Below, piece by piece: positions 10,815-21,667 of a DNA stretch of 64,000 nucleotides. A program made the position numbers and the translations under genes. Position 1 is the first letter of the stretch. Each line of letters starts with the position of its first letter. Below the pieces are notes generated by a model, which was not told the origin of the DNA, searched no databases, and was given only the letters and a program-made list of their open reading frames with translations. The stretch comes from Zymoseptoria tritici IPO323 (taxonomy: Eukaryota > Ascomycota > Dothideomycetes > Mycosphaerellales > Mycosphaerellaceae): the NCBI RefSeq assembly GCF_000219625.1, contig NC_018208.1, positions 992,001 through 1,056,000 of the forward strand. The letters are read 5' to 3'.

Positions 10815-12358
10815 ATGGCCGAAAACGCCCCCGACACTCCCGTGGCCACCCAAAAGCGCCCTCTCGAGGAGCCCTCTTCCCCATCCGGACCGACCGATCA
10901 ACCCGAGGCGAAGCGTCCTGCGCTTGACAAGATTATCAAGGAAGATAACACAGACACCAGTGAGAGTGCCACCATCGGCGCCAGCGCACCAGTCGAGACA
11001 AGCAGCGCCGATGTCACAGCCGTCGATGCGCAAGGTCCAGAGCGTGCTACCAAGCAAGATGACACCGTCGTTCCCGATGCTCCTATCAATGGCGTGTCCA
11101 CCGATGTCGCCGCAGCTATCGGGCAGAGCGCCGCAAATCCCACAGCTGCTAATGGAGCTGCCGACAGCACCTCTCAAGCACCGATGCCATACCATCAACA
11201 AGACGAGAGCTCCTGGTTGCACGTGCGCGCTATCATCTCCAGCGCTGAAGCTGCTACAGTGATTGGTAAGGGAGGCGAGAACGTCACCCAGATCCGCAAG
11301 ATGGCTGGCGCCAAGTGCACTGTAAGCGAGTATACCCGCGGCGCAGTTGAGCGCATTCTCACCGTGAGTGGACTGGTGGATGCCGTTGCGAAGGCTTTCG
11401 GCCTCATCATTCGCACCCTCAACCAAGAGCCCCTTGACCAGCCCTCGACTCCACAATCCAAGACATACCCTCTCCGCCTCCTCATCCCGCACATTCTCAT
11501 CGGCTCCATCATCGGCAAGCAGGGCGTGCGCATCCGTGAGATTCAAGAAGCCTCCGGTGCGCGCCTCAATGCGTCGGAGTCTTGTCTGCCTCTGTCTACT
11601 GAGCGGTCTTTGGTTGTCCTTGGTGTCGCCGACGCCGTTCACATTGCTACATACTACGTCGGAAGCACGCTTGTGGAGCAGCTGACTGACCGTTTCGGCG
11701 GAGCCGCAGCTTCCAACTACGCGGGACGCCACGGCGGTCCTCAAGGTGTCGTTCCCGGCGGCATGCAAGTGGTCCCCTACGTCCCTCAGCACACCGGCGG
11801 ACAGATGGGACACCCGGAGAACTTCCGCAAGCCTCAAGGTCCTCCTCAGCGCGGTCCGCCCAACGCCTATGGCCAGCCTTACATGCATGGTCAACCTCCG
11901 CAACAGCATCCACAAGCCGCAGCTCACTACGGCGGCGGTGCAGGATCTCCTCGCGCACCATACGTCGGCGCTGGACCTCAGCAGCCACAGCCATATGCTC
12001 ATGCAGCACCTCAAGCGAGCCACGCTGGACCACCTCAGCAACCCATGCAAGGCATGGTTCCAGGACAGCCTATCACTCAGCAAATTTTCATCCCCAACGA
12101 TATGGTCGGCGCGATCATTGGTAAGGGTGGTGCGAAGATCAACGAAATCCGTCAACTCAGCGGCAGTGTCATCAAGATCAACGAGCCTCAGGACAACAAC
12201 AACGAGCGTTTGGTCACTATTACTGGCACGCAAGAGTGTAACCAGATGGCGTTGTACATGTTGTACTCCCGGTTGGGTGAGTCTGGCAGATGATGATTTG
12301 ATTTTGAGCAGCTTGCTAACTTTGCGCAGGCGACGTCAACAAGAACGAGAAGCATTAG
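10815..12358 (+). CDS. Triple KH-domain RNA-binding protein (Pbp2/Hek2/Rnc1 type)
   Basis: Two exons, join(10815..12276, 12330..12358), give 496 residues. The short last exon adds DVNKNEKH after a GTGAGT intron of 53 bp. Three KH domains carry the GxxG loop: VIGKGGENV (about residues 132-190), SIIGKQGVRI (about 216-280) and AIIGKGGAKI (about 421-485). A Gln/Pro/Gly-rich linker separates KH2 from KH3. This is the layout of PCBP/hnRNP K relatives, which bind C-rich single-stranded RNA and control mRNA localisation, stability or telomere-related functions in yeasts. The N-terminal 130 residues are acidic and disordered with a KRPLEE start typical of this family. A second in-frame methionine five codons upstream (10800) is possible, but CACAATGG at 10815 is the better context. 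Confidence 0.9.
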
Positions 12359-13163
12359 GTGCATGATTCACATTTTGCTGCAAACTAACGGGAGTATCAA
12401 GTTCCCACGGGAGTGCTTCCCACACGGCAAACCGCCGATGCAAGGGACGAACAAGGCGTTAGAGGTGTTCGCATGAGGTATCACCGGTTCGAGACAGTCC
12501 ATTGGGATTTTGAAAAGGAGATCGGAATGTAATTGTTGCCACGTGCAGAAGTGCATTCCCACCGCGAAAAGCTTGCTACGACGGGACGGGCAAACAAGGC
12601 TCGGTCCAAGTGTCGACGAACAAGCGAACGCATCAAAGACATACCTCCGAGATGTATCAAAAGTATGAGAATAAACTACATGTCTTACTCACTTAGCTGC
12701 AGGCGCCGCAATGGTCGACAGGTATGTGTCGGCGCGTGTTTCATTGTCTGTTTGCATGGGTTCTGCTGCACTTCCGCTTGCGGTGCCGCGGATCTTGCTG
12801 CGAGCTGCCGCTTCCGACAAAGACATACAGCTGCAGATGTCGATGAGTGCTGTGTGTTGGTCTGCTTGCGATGGATGTTGCCTTTGCTATTATCTCGCTG
12901 TGTCTCTTCTTGTCGTCTTCGATCGATCTTCTCTCTCCTCATCTCCACAGCATAGCAGTCCTGTCGTTCGCTTTCCTTGCACTTTTCCTACCTCGTCGTC
13001 CCGAGAAAGAACAAAGAAGATTGCAAACCACGAGGCCACAGTCGCTACTTAGATATTCCGCACGATCGCTTTCAATCTGGATCCTCCACCGACTCCCGTC
13101 TGGTTTCGCCGTCTCCCTCCCAATCCAACGACGCCTCCAGCACACCCTTCACCTCAAGACGAC
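12359..13163. other. Intergenic
   Basis: An 805-bp gap containing the 3' region of the KH-protein gene and a probable leader of the BTB gene (pyrimidine-rich from about 12900). No gene or RNA is recognised. Confidence 0.45.
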
Positions 13164-14237
13164 ATGATGTCCGGCATGGTTCATCAGATCGGCGTGCCTC
13201 CAATGGACATGCCCTCACCCACCGGCTCCGACACCTCGACCTCCCACTCCACTCACCAAGGCGTCACAGAACTCCCCCGCCGCTCTCCCCGGCACGGCCG
13301 CTCTCCCAACCGCCCACCGCTCCGCACCAACTTCCGCAACTTCTCCGGCGTAGCGACCATCATAGTCGGCGAAGCCAACAGCAAAACCCGCCCTCAAACC
13401 ACCTACCTCGTCCATAAAGAACTCATCACGCAATCATCCCCCTTCTTCGCCGCCGCCCTCAACAGCACTTTCGCCGAGGGTCTCGACCAAACCGTCCGCC
13501 TCCCCGAAGAAAAACCCGAGTCCTTCGAATGGTTCCTGCAATGGCTCTACACCGGCACTTTAACCGTACAGCCCACTTCCTCCACCGACTCCATCTACCC
13601 TCGCTCCTCAACCCACCAAAACATCCCCCTCACCCACTCCGACGGCGATCTCCGCAACTCCGCCGGGTCGCCGAAATACTTCCTCCTCTTAGACCTCTAC
13701 GCCCTCTCCGACCGCTTACTCACAACCCCTCTCTCGAACCACATCCTCACCACCCTCGCCCGCCTCTCCGAGTCCACCAATTCCGTCCCCACTCCGTCCG
13801 ACACCTGGATCCTATACGACACCCTCCCCCCGTCCTCCCCTCTCCAACGCCTCATCCTCGATCTCTTCGCCTACAAGAAAACCGACCGGTTGCTCGAAAC
13901 GCACAAAGACGACTGGCATCCTCGATTCCTCCGCGACTTGGTCGTCAAGTTGAAACGTCCCGGACCGGAAGCGGTCGATCGACACAGTCTGGTGGCCTGG
14001 CGCCCGAGGAGCTGGAGCGGGAGTAAAGCGTGTGAGGGCTGTAAGGAGGTGTGTAAACCGGGCGTCAGTGTGGATAAATGTTGTGGGTGCGAAAAGGTGT
14101 TTTGTCCGGAGTGTTTGAGACGGCATGCGGGGGAGGGGTGGACGTTGCCGAATGATACGAGTGGGTGTAAGCCGTGGATGGGGAGGGGGATGTGTGTGAG
14201 GTATCATGATCATGGGGAGGGGGAGGCTTGTGGGTAG
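13164..14237 (+). CDS. BTB/POZ-domain protein with C-terminal cysteine cluster
   Basis: A single exon of 357 residues. After a Pro/Ser-rich N terminus, the BTB fold spans about 59-132: ATIIVGEANSK, then TYLVHKELITQSSPFFAAAL, ending EWFLQWLYTGTL. BTB domains mediate dimerisation and often link substrates to Cullin-3 ligases. The last 75 residues hold a cluster of Cys and His (CEGCKEVC, CCGCEKVFCPECLRRH), which looks like a small zinc-binding module and is not part of the usual single-BTB layout. Two methionines (13164 and 13167) are possible starts. The specific role is unknown; nuclear or ubiquitin-adaptor function is an inference from the BTB domain alone. Confidence 0.8.
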   Translation: MMSGMVHQIGVPPMDMPSPTGSDTSTSHSTHQGVTELPRRSPRHGRSPNRPPLRTNFRNFSGVATIIVGEANSKTRPQTTYLVHKELITQSSPFFAAALNSTFAEGLDQTVRLPEEKPESFEWFLQWLYTGTLTVQPTSSTDSIYPRSSTHQNIPLTHSDGDLRNSAGSPKYFLLLDLYALSDRLLTTPLSNHILTTLARLSESTNSVPTPSDTWILYDTLPPSSPLQRLILDLFAYKKTDRLLETHKDDWHPRFLRDLVVKLKRPGPEAVDRHSLVAWRPRSWSGSKACEGCKEVCKPGVSVDKCCGCEKVFCPECLRRHAGEGWTLPNDTSGCKPWMGRGMCVRYHDHGEGEACG

Positions 14238-14966
14238 AATTGAAGGGTCATGTTTGAGGGCGAGGTTTGTTGTTGGATGATGGCTGAAGGGAAAGACTGA
14301 CCGCTGGACGAAGACGAGTTAATGGTGTGGGAGTATTGTGGTTCATGTCAAATCTCGCGTGTACAGTGCTTTGTACTTCTCCATTCGGCATGATCAGGAG
14401 GCTTTCTCAACTCAGCTGCTGGCGGACAGATTCACGTACGCTTAGGTGGCAGTACAAGTCACAAAGGTCACTGAGCAGTAGAGTAATGAATTTCTTCCCT
14501 CAGCTCATCCTACTCCTACTCCTCCTACTCCATTCCCACTTCCTGTACTCGAATTCTGTTGAAATCGCAACTGTACTCCTTCCTCTCTTCTACTTCTCCT
14601 TCCTCTCCCCTACTTCTTTAGACGTACTCCTCCATCTCCATCTCCACTTCCACCCTCTGCTCGCTTCTCTATCCACTCGCACGCTCTCAAACTCAACAAA
14701 TAAAAACCCACAAGACAAGGCAAAGCACATCTCCCTTCTCTGAGTCCAGTACAAAATAAAAAAACTCCACCCACCACCAGCCGTAGCCGTAGCCATCAGT
14801 CCAAACACACAAGGGAACACTTCATGCCAGTACGCACTCCAGCGCATACCCCTCTCCGAGGCGCGTCTGTGCAGTCGTCAAACATACAAAAGAGAAAAAG
14901 AAAAAAAAGCACATCAATCTACGCCCTGATCTTCCACCACACCCCCTCACCCAAAAGCAGCAGCGC
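14238..14966. other. Convergent 3' region
   Basis: A 729-bp gap between two genes whose 3' ends face each other (BTB rightward, PI4P 5-kinase leftward). It is CT-rich from about 14500 to 14760 with A-runs near 14755 and 14895. Nothing else is recognised. Confidence 0.45.
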
Positions 14967-17900
14967 CTAGCTCCTCCTCGCCCCTCCACTGCGTTCATCC
15001 CACCTCCCCTCTCCACTCATCAATCCCAACCCTTCCAATCCCAGCCCACCCAAACCATCTTTATCCAGCCGACCATCCTCTTCGCCGGGTAAAGGGAGAA
15101 GCGGCAATTCCTTATTCTTGTCGCTGTCTCCCGAACTTCGCCTCGGTCCTGGGAGATCTTTCGGCGGGGTAGGAGGTGGCCTGCCGGAGCCGATGAGGCC
15201 TTCCCAGGCGGAGCCGTCGAGGTTGGTGGTGGTTTTGGGTGGTGTGGGAGGTGGAGCGGTTTCGGTTGAGGTGCGGTGTTGTTGAGTCGAGTGATGGTGT
15301 TCATGTGGCCGGGGAGGATCGTTGGGATTCGTCGTCGTAGCGATGAGCGGCCAAGTCGGACTCGCGGAATCACTCGTCGTCGGGCTGGGGATGGCGTTAT
15401 GGCTGTTGTTCGAGGCCTTCACCGGCGACGTCGGGGACGCAAGCGGAAACCCCGGACTCAATCCCTCGTCTCGTTCATCCACCTTCCTCACCAACCGACT
15501 CATGGCACTCATACTCTCCCGTCCCTCCCTATCCTCCCCACCCACACTCGTTCTACGACTGCCCCCTTCGCCGCTTCCCGACATGGTCTCCCCGATGACA
15601 GGCAGAGTATTCGCATCATTCCTCAATCCCGACGTCCTCACCGTCCCAATCGATCGATCGGGTACGTCCTCTTCACTCGCGCCGCCCTGCATGGACTTCA
15701 GTGCGACCGCCGCGGCGCCTTCCATGACTTTCTCGGTGCCCACGGGATCGTGGGAGTCAGCGGACTTGCGCTCCATTTCCATGCTCATCGATCCAGGGCT
15801 GAGTAGGGTGTTTGAGGCGTTGTGAATATTCACGCCTCCGAGGCGTGGGTCGTTGATGCTACCGGCCAGACTCTCGGAGATGCGAAGGCCATTCGTGATA
15901 TGCGCGGTAATGGGTTCCTGGACCGCAGACTCGCGTTGCGCCTCAGCGCGTTCCCGCGACATGGTGACGCCGGCGATGAACTTGACAAAGCGATCGCCAT
16001 ATCGCACAGGCGGGATAGCTGAGATTTGGGACTCATGGCCTCCCATACCTTTCCAGAAGTGTTCGGCTTTCTTGATGTAGTTGTACTGTTCACACAATCT
16101 TCGTCAGCAAAACATCCCACTCAACGGGACAGCATTCTCAAAAACTCACCCTCGTCAAACAATCAATAATCCCCAAATAATAAATCTCCTCCCCAGGCGT
16201 ATCATCCTCATGCGTCGCCCGAAACCCTCCATCGTCCGCATAAAAATAAAACGAACTCTTGTGCGCCTCGTCCGGCATCTTGTTCACCGTCTGATCCATC
16301 GGCACGGGACGCTGCTTCTTGACGAGATCCCGCAACTCCTTCGCCCGCTTGGCGTTTTCCATCTTACTCGGGGTCCTCGCCAGTTGCGCACCACCTGCTC
16401 CCGGTCCGGCTTTATCGTCCTGCTTCTCCCCACCCGGTTGAAACACCTGCAACGTCTTGTCCCGCAGGTTCTCCTCGTTTCCGCGCTCGAGATCGTGGAT
16501 GCCCACGAGGAGGGAGTAGTCCATGATTTTCAATCGCTGGAGGAGAGCGACATCTTTCTGCATCTGAGCGACAAAAGCGTCCTTTTTCGTCGGTCCGAAT
16601 TCGAGGTGGAGATTCCTCCTCAACCAATTCAGATCCTTGAGCGTCGCGCGCGGGTTGTGTTCCAGGTCGTCCTCTTTGAAGTCTCGTCCTATCGTGCTGC
16701 CTTTCAAGTCGAACGTGCGGTGGATGTCCCGATGCGGAGGGAAGAGGTTGTTCATGACCACAAAGTGCACCTTCCTGCCAATATACGGCAGTTTCACACG
16801 GTGTAGGCCGTAAAATTGCGACAGGAGGGTGTTGGGGTTCTCGGCAACGTGGTTGTGGTAGTCCTTGAGAATCTTCCGGAGAAATTTATGCTCGGAGTGA
16901 TGGATGGTCTTGATGATGTACTTGTAATCCCGAGAGAAGTAGAAGAATGATCCGGACTTGCCGGGTGAGCCCAGCTCGGAGAGGATGTACTTGCTCGTCA
17001 AGGACATGAGATATTCCGCCGGATCAATGTTGAAGATCTGTCGGATATGGCGGAACACCCAGGGCGCATAGTCCTTGAATTTGAAGTCGTATTTCGTGCT
17101 GGGCGTCTGTTCGTTTCCGGTAATGTCAAAGGCGAACTTGTTACGTATTTCAAAGTCGCTGTCGGTCAAGGCGCGGTCGAGTTTGGCGTTGTTGCGCGAC
17201 ACGACGAATCGAATGCCAGTGAGCATGTTATACGCCATCTCGTAGTTGACGTGGGTGTTATCCACTTTGGTTCCCACGACCACTCGTTCATCGTCGGTGT
17301 CTTGACGAGCCCGTCGCTCTATCCGTTTCTGCTTGATGACTTCGGCCCATCTCGCCGCATCTTCGTCTTGTTGAAAGTCGTCCGTGTGCATGTCTGAATG
17401 TACAGATCTCGTCTGTCTTCGACCGAGCTGTAATGAAGCTCTTCTTCGGGTAGGATTGGGCGAGTTGGGAATATACCTACCGGTCGTCGAGGCCGCGCCA
17501 TCCACCTCAGCCGAGGTCCTTGGAGCATTCAATTTGGGCACTTCCAGCGTATGTCGATGCGTCAAACGATCCGGTCGAGGCTGCGGCGGTTGCGGCGTGG
17601 AACTCGCACTCAACGCACCGGGAGAAAACGCCGGCGGTGACGAAGCACGATGATAATGCGCATGCACCGGCGGTCTCAGCGTTCCCGGCACCTCCGTCTG
17701 CGGACTGCTCTCCTCCACAGGTGGTAAAGCGGTATTCGGCGTCATCGGCGGCGGCGCTCCACCACTCCAAGTCGGTCCACCATCGCCATTCACGCCTCCA
17801 CTCGGTCTCGCAAGAGGTGATCTCGGCGGCCCACTCGGCTTCCCGTTCGGCAGTCCAAAGTATCCCTCCTCCGCAACCCCAGGTCTCGTCGTTGAAGTAC

Positions 17901-18255
17901 CGCCCTCTTTGGCGGTAGCCAGCGTCGCATTCTCCACCGCCAAGTTTGACGCGCTTCTCCTCGCCTTCATACTCTTGCGATCCCTCTCTCCCATCGGCAC
18001 GCTCAACACACTTCCATCCCTCCCACCCACTCCCTCCTTATAACTTCCATTGACACCTCCAGACTCCGCCGAAAGCCTCTGCTCGCTCGAATACCTCGTC
18101 CTCTCATAGCTCCGCTCGGACCCAGTGAAACCCATCTCTCCTCGACTGTATCCACTCTCCCGACTATTCCTGCTCTCCCGACTCTCCCTCCTACTCTCCC
18201 AACTAGTACTCCCCCGACTCTCCCTGTTCTCCTGCTGCTGTTTCTCCCTGACCAT
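14967..18255 (-). CDS. mss4: Phosphatidylinositol-4-phosphate 5-kinase (Mss4/Its3 type)
   Basis: Two exons, complement of join(14967..16085, 16150..18255), give 1074 residues; the intron is 64 bp (GTGAGT...CAG). The enzyme makes PI(4,5)P2 at the plasma membrane and controls actin, endocytosis and wall-integrity signalling. The kinase core spans about residues 320-730: NYEMAYNMLTGIRF, the nucleotide loop SPGKSGSFFYFSRDYKYIIKT, MDYSLLVGIHDLE, and the activation-loop region IIDCLTRYNYIKKAEHFWK, which is joined across the intron. Just before the core is the conserved element TRSVHSDMHTDDFQQDEDAARW. The N-terminal 300 residues are Ser/Arg/Glu-rich and disordered (SRESRNSRESGYSRGE), and the C-terminal 340 are Pro/Ser-rich. 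The start at 18255 is the first in-frame ATG; an upstream exon cannot be ruled out. Confidence 0.9.
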
Positions 18256-19598
18256 GAAGATGGCTCGTGCATGAAAGTCCAATTCCGACGACTTTCGCCC
18301 GCCCGCGGCGCTCAGCGGAGAGGTCGCGGTCAGAGACGAGGAGCGGGATGCAAGGGGATCATTGTTGTCCCCGTCGCGGGGTCGCGGGTTGGAGGCGGGC
18401 GCCAGTGCGTTGATTCAGCGAGGGGGAGTTGTCGCCAGTGCGTTGATTTGAGTCGGAAATTGTTCCCAAGTCGGGCGTGTGCGCCAGTCAGAGGATGCGT
18501 TGCGCTGGAGGTCTAGTCCAAGCGTACGGCGCAGCTGGTCGGAGCGTGAGCACACGAAAGTGAGGCGGAGAGTCGATTGTGATTGGCGGCAGTAGCTCGT
18601 ATTTCGTCCAGGCCTCTCCTCGTCGCTCGGATATGTCTATCGCTGCCAGCCGTATCTATACACACAAGATATGCAATCCAAAGGAAGACTTCGTGATCGG
18701 TGTGTTCAGAGTGGTAGGGTATCGCTTTTCGCGGTCCAGAGCGTCGAAGGTGGTTGGTGATAAACGGCGTCCAGCAGCTGATCTGACCCACTGCGTCTTC
18801 AGCGGAGCATGAAATCAAATCAAGAAGCAGCGTTCGTCTCGTGCTGTGAGGTAAGATTCGACAGTACAGGGTAATGAGGTAGTCGCGAGTTCTTGGTAAC
18901 AACAGCCAGCCAGCAAGGTCAGGTAGGAGAGAGAGGTCCAATCCCAAGCACAGGCCCACCCATCCACTCCCTTCGGCAGGGCTGCAGTTTGATGATGAGC
19001 CTGGCCTTGGCGGAGACATCCGTTCGGAACTGGCAGGCGCCGGCGGTCGGAAGTTTACCTTGGCTCCAACGACATCTGTGGCTTCATAACAATGGGAATC
19101 TGAATACACGTGTTTGGAACGACGTCGCAATTGCAAAGTTGTCTCGTCGAAACTCGATGTGCTGCAAGAGTGGTCATTCGACGTCAACAAAAGTAAACAG
19201 TATCAAGTTATCGAATTCATGTCGAGGCTATGTACTCTCTGTGAAAACCCTCCATAGTAGACATCTCTCATAGCCCAGTTGTGAACGCCGGTCCTCGCTA
19301 ACACCAGTAAGAAAACACTGAACAACAAACACACACGACAGACCAATTCCAAATTGGCCCGTTTTTCCGGATCACCAGCCACACTCCTCTCTCGTTGGGA
19401 CCATCGACACAACGAGGTGGAAGTCTTTCGAAACATCCCGCAAAACCCATTTGGTATCACACACACGCGCACACTTCGCCCAGTCGACCTCGTTTTGACG
19501 CCGTACGCCGTTTGTCGGAGCGGACAGCATCCTCAACACTCAAGGTCGCTCGTCATAATATGAACAGAACAGAAAAGAAGCAAAAGACAACAGCACGT
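18256..19598. other. Intergenic between PI4P 5-kinase and histone H1
   Basis: 1343 bp. The left part should be the promoter of the PI4P 5-kinase gene and the right part the 3' region of the leftward H1 gene. A 225-codon open frame (18513-19190, minus) has no family resemblance and no good start, so I do not call it. Confidence 0.4.
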
Positions 19599-20836
19599 CT
19601 ATGCCTTCTTGGGAGTGGCGGCCTTCTTTACCGCGGGCTTCTTCGCGGTCGTCTTCTTGGCGGCGGCCTTCTTGGCTGGTGCTTGAGGTGCGCTTGACTT
19701 GGTGACGCGGCCGGACTTGGTCTTTCCGAGGACGACGGGAGCCTTCTCAACGACAGCTGGGGCCTGTGATGATGAAAATGTCAGTATTGATCGATTGAAA
19801 GTGGTTGACAAAAGAAACGTACGGCGGCGGGGGTCTTGCGGACCTTGCTGGTGTTGGCCTTGCTCTTGGTGGCGGTCTTGGTGGCAGTCTTCTTCGCGGC
19901 GGGAGCCTTCTTGGCAGCAGCAGTCTTCTTGGCCGCAGGAGCCTTCTTCGCGGCGGTGGTCTTCTTGGCGGCGGCAGGCTTCGCGGCGGTGGTGGCCTTC
20001 TTAGCAGCAGCGGGAGCCTTAGCAGTCTTAGGCTTGGGCTCCGCAGCCTTCTTGGCGCCTCCAGCAAGCTTCACTGGGCCGGATGGACCTGTGCGCGGCG
20101 GCGATGTCAGTGAGGTGTTGAATGTGAGGAGTGATGCTGATGATGTGAGGTGCAATGATGACAATGCGAAGCATCGTAGAATCCACAGATAGGGCGGAAA
20201 GGTGACGATGATATGCAACGATCATTCAATGCGCGACTTACCCTTTGGGCGGTCGAAAACACCGGTCTCAGCACCCTTGGTGAGCGCCTTGTTGAAGTTG
20301 CTGGTGAAGGAAGCATCGGTGACGCCGGCGAGGTGGCTGTTGTTGGCCTGAACGTATTTCTTGAGTGCTTGACGGCTGTGAGGGAAAGGATGTCAGCAAT
20401 GCGCTCGAGTCTGGTGGAGACCGCCGCGGAAGTGCCCAGAAAGAGGCAACGACGGCGACGGTGTAGGTGGTGATTTTTACGTACCTGGAACCTGATCGCT
20501 CCTTGAGCTGTATCATGAAGACACGTCAGTTTCGTTTTCAAGTGGAAGGCCATCAGGTGAGAGTGATGGAAGGTGGAAGCGCATGATGCGTCGCAATCTC
20601 GCGGCATCGGGGCTTTGCGCCGGGAATGGGTGTACTGACGCTGATGATGGCCTCCTTGATCATGTCTATGAGAGATACACATTAGCGACCGGCGAAGAAG
20701 ATGGGATTGATATCGCAGACGCGCAAAGAGCGTGGCGCAATGTAAACACCTTCATGAACATACCTTGGTAGGAGGGGTTGCCAGTGGCGGCGGCAGCCTT
20801 CTTGGGCGCAGCGGTGGTGACTTTCTTGGGAGGCAT
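19599..20836 (-). CDS. hho1: Linker histone H1
   Basis: Six exons, complement of join(19599..19763, 19823..20088, 20242..20375, 20485..20507, 20640..20665, 20764..20836), give 228 residues. H1 binds the nucleosome dyad and linker DNA in the nucleus. The winged-helix (H15) domain spans about 20-95: NPSYQDMIKEAIISLKERSG, then SSRQALKKYVQANN, ending GVFDRPKGPSGPVKLA, all canonical. The tail from about 105 is a run of Lys/Ala/Pro repeats (AAKKTTAAKKAPAAKK) as in other fungal H1 proteins. Exons 2 and 3 are only 26 and 23 nucleotides. All junctions have GT...AG ends and the summed length is exactly 229 codons. The gene is probably single-copy, as in other filamentous fungi (family knowledge). Confidence 0.92.
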
Positions 20837-21667
20837 TTTGGTGATGAGTTGATCGATTTGGATTGTCGAGTGGGTGATGGAGTAGTCGAAGGAGGTGGAG
20901 GTAGTAATCAATGGATTGTGGGTGTGTTGTGGTGGTGTCGTTGTTGTAGAGTTGGAAGGGAAGCACCGAAGGTAAAGCGAGAAGTGGGGAGAGGCCTATT
21001 TATTGGGAGATCTCGTCGGCGCGCTCTCACAATCAAACAAAACATCGCCTGTCCTCGAGCTAACGCGATCTGGACCACCTACACCTCGACCTCTTCTACT
21101 CATCCTCTGGGCAGTCGAGTATTCCATTGCCTGTTTCGATCCGAGTGTTCTGTCTATTGCTTCGTGTCGTGCTTCTTGGCGAACTGTTTCTCTCTCGTCT
21201 TCGTCGTCGCGCTTGCCCTCGAAGCTCGAGCAATGTTGTGCCCCTCTTTCCCTCCTCACGCTCATCTTTTCTGCTCCCCCGTCCTCCTCTCCCTCTTCGT
21301 TTTAGACTTCTCCCTGAGACCACATGACCACTTGAGAATGGTGCACGAGGTACCTGAGTGACTTGTTGTATACTGTGTCACAAACAGCGTGATCGACCAC
21401 GACGTATACACCCGCAAGAGTGACTCGTCGAGGCATGCGTGGCAGACCAAGGTAGGTGTGCTCGCCGTCGCGTCCTCCCTCATCCTCGACAACAACAATG
21501 ACGGCCGCAGTACACAACGACTTGTGCCAATAAAATCTGGTACGGCATCAGAAGCGGCGTCTCATCCTCTATCAGGACGTCTTGTCAAAATCTCAATACC
21601 ATTTCTGCTCGTCACGAAACAATTCCCTCAACTCCATCGGGCGCGATTTTCCAAATTCTGCCTCCTC
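20837..21667. other. H1 promoter and gene-free DNA
   Basis: The leader and promoter of histone H1, then sequence without recognisable genes. Open frames here are short and mutually overlapping on both strands. Confidence 0.4.
20997..21004 (-). promoter_or_regulatory. TATA-like element upstream of histone H1
   Basis: On the minus strand this reads AATAAATA, about 160 bp upstream of the H1 start codon and the best TATA-like match between the gene and the next 200 bp. Position and sequence fit a core promoter, but no experiment or second element supports it. Confidence 0.35.

Noticed and set aside
10752..12233. A 493-codon open frame antisense to the KH-protein gene
   Set aside because: It lies entirely opposite a secure three-KH gene, has no domain resemblance, and long shadow frames are expected from its codon bias.
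17417..17470. A GT...CAG stretch of 53 nt inside the PI4P 5-kinase exon that looks like an intron
   Set aside because: Removing it would shift the frame, and the retained text reads directly into the conserved TRSVHSDMH element.
18256..18282. Upstream extension of PI4P 5-kinase to a TTG codon at 18282
   Set aside because: TTG starts are not expected in this setting; the first ATG is at 18255.
18513..19190. A 225-codon minus-strand frame upstream of the PI4P 5-kinase gene
   Set aside because: No family resemblance, irregular composition, and it falls in leader/promoter sequence.
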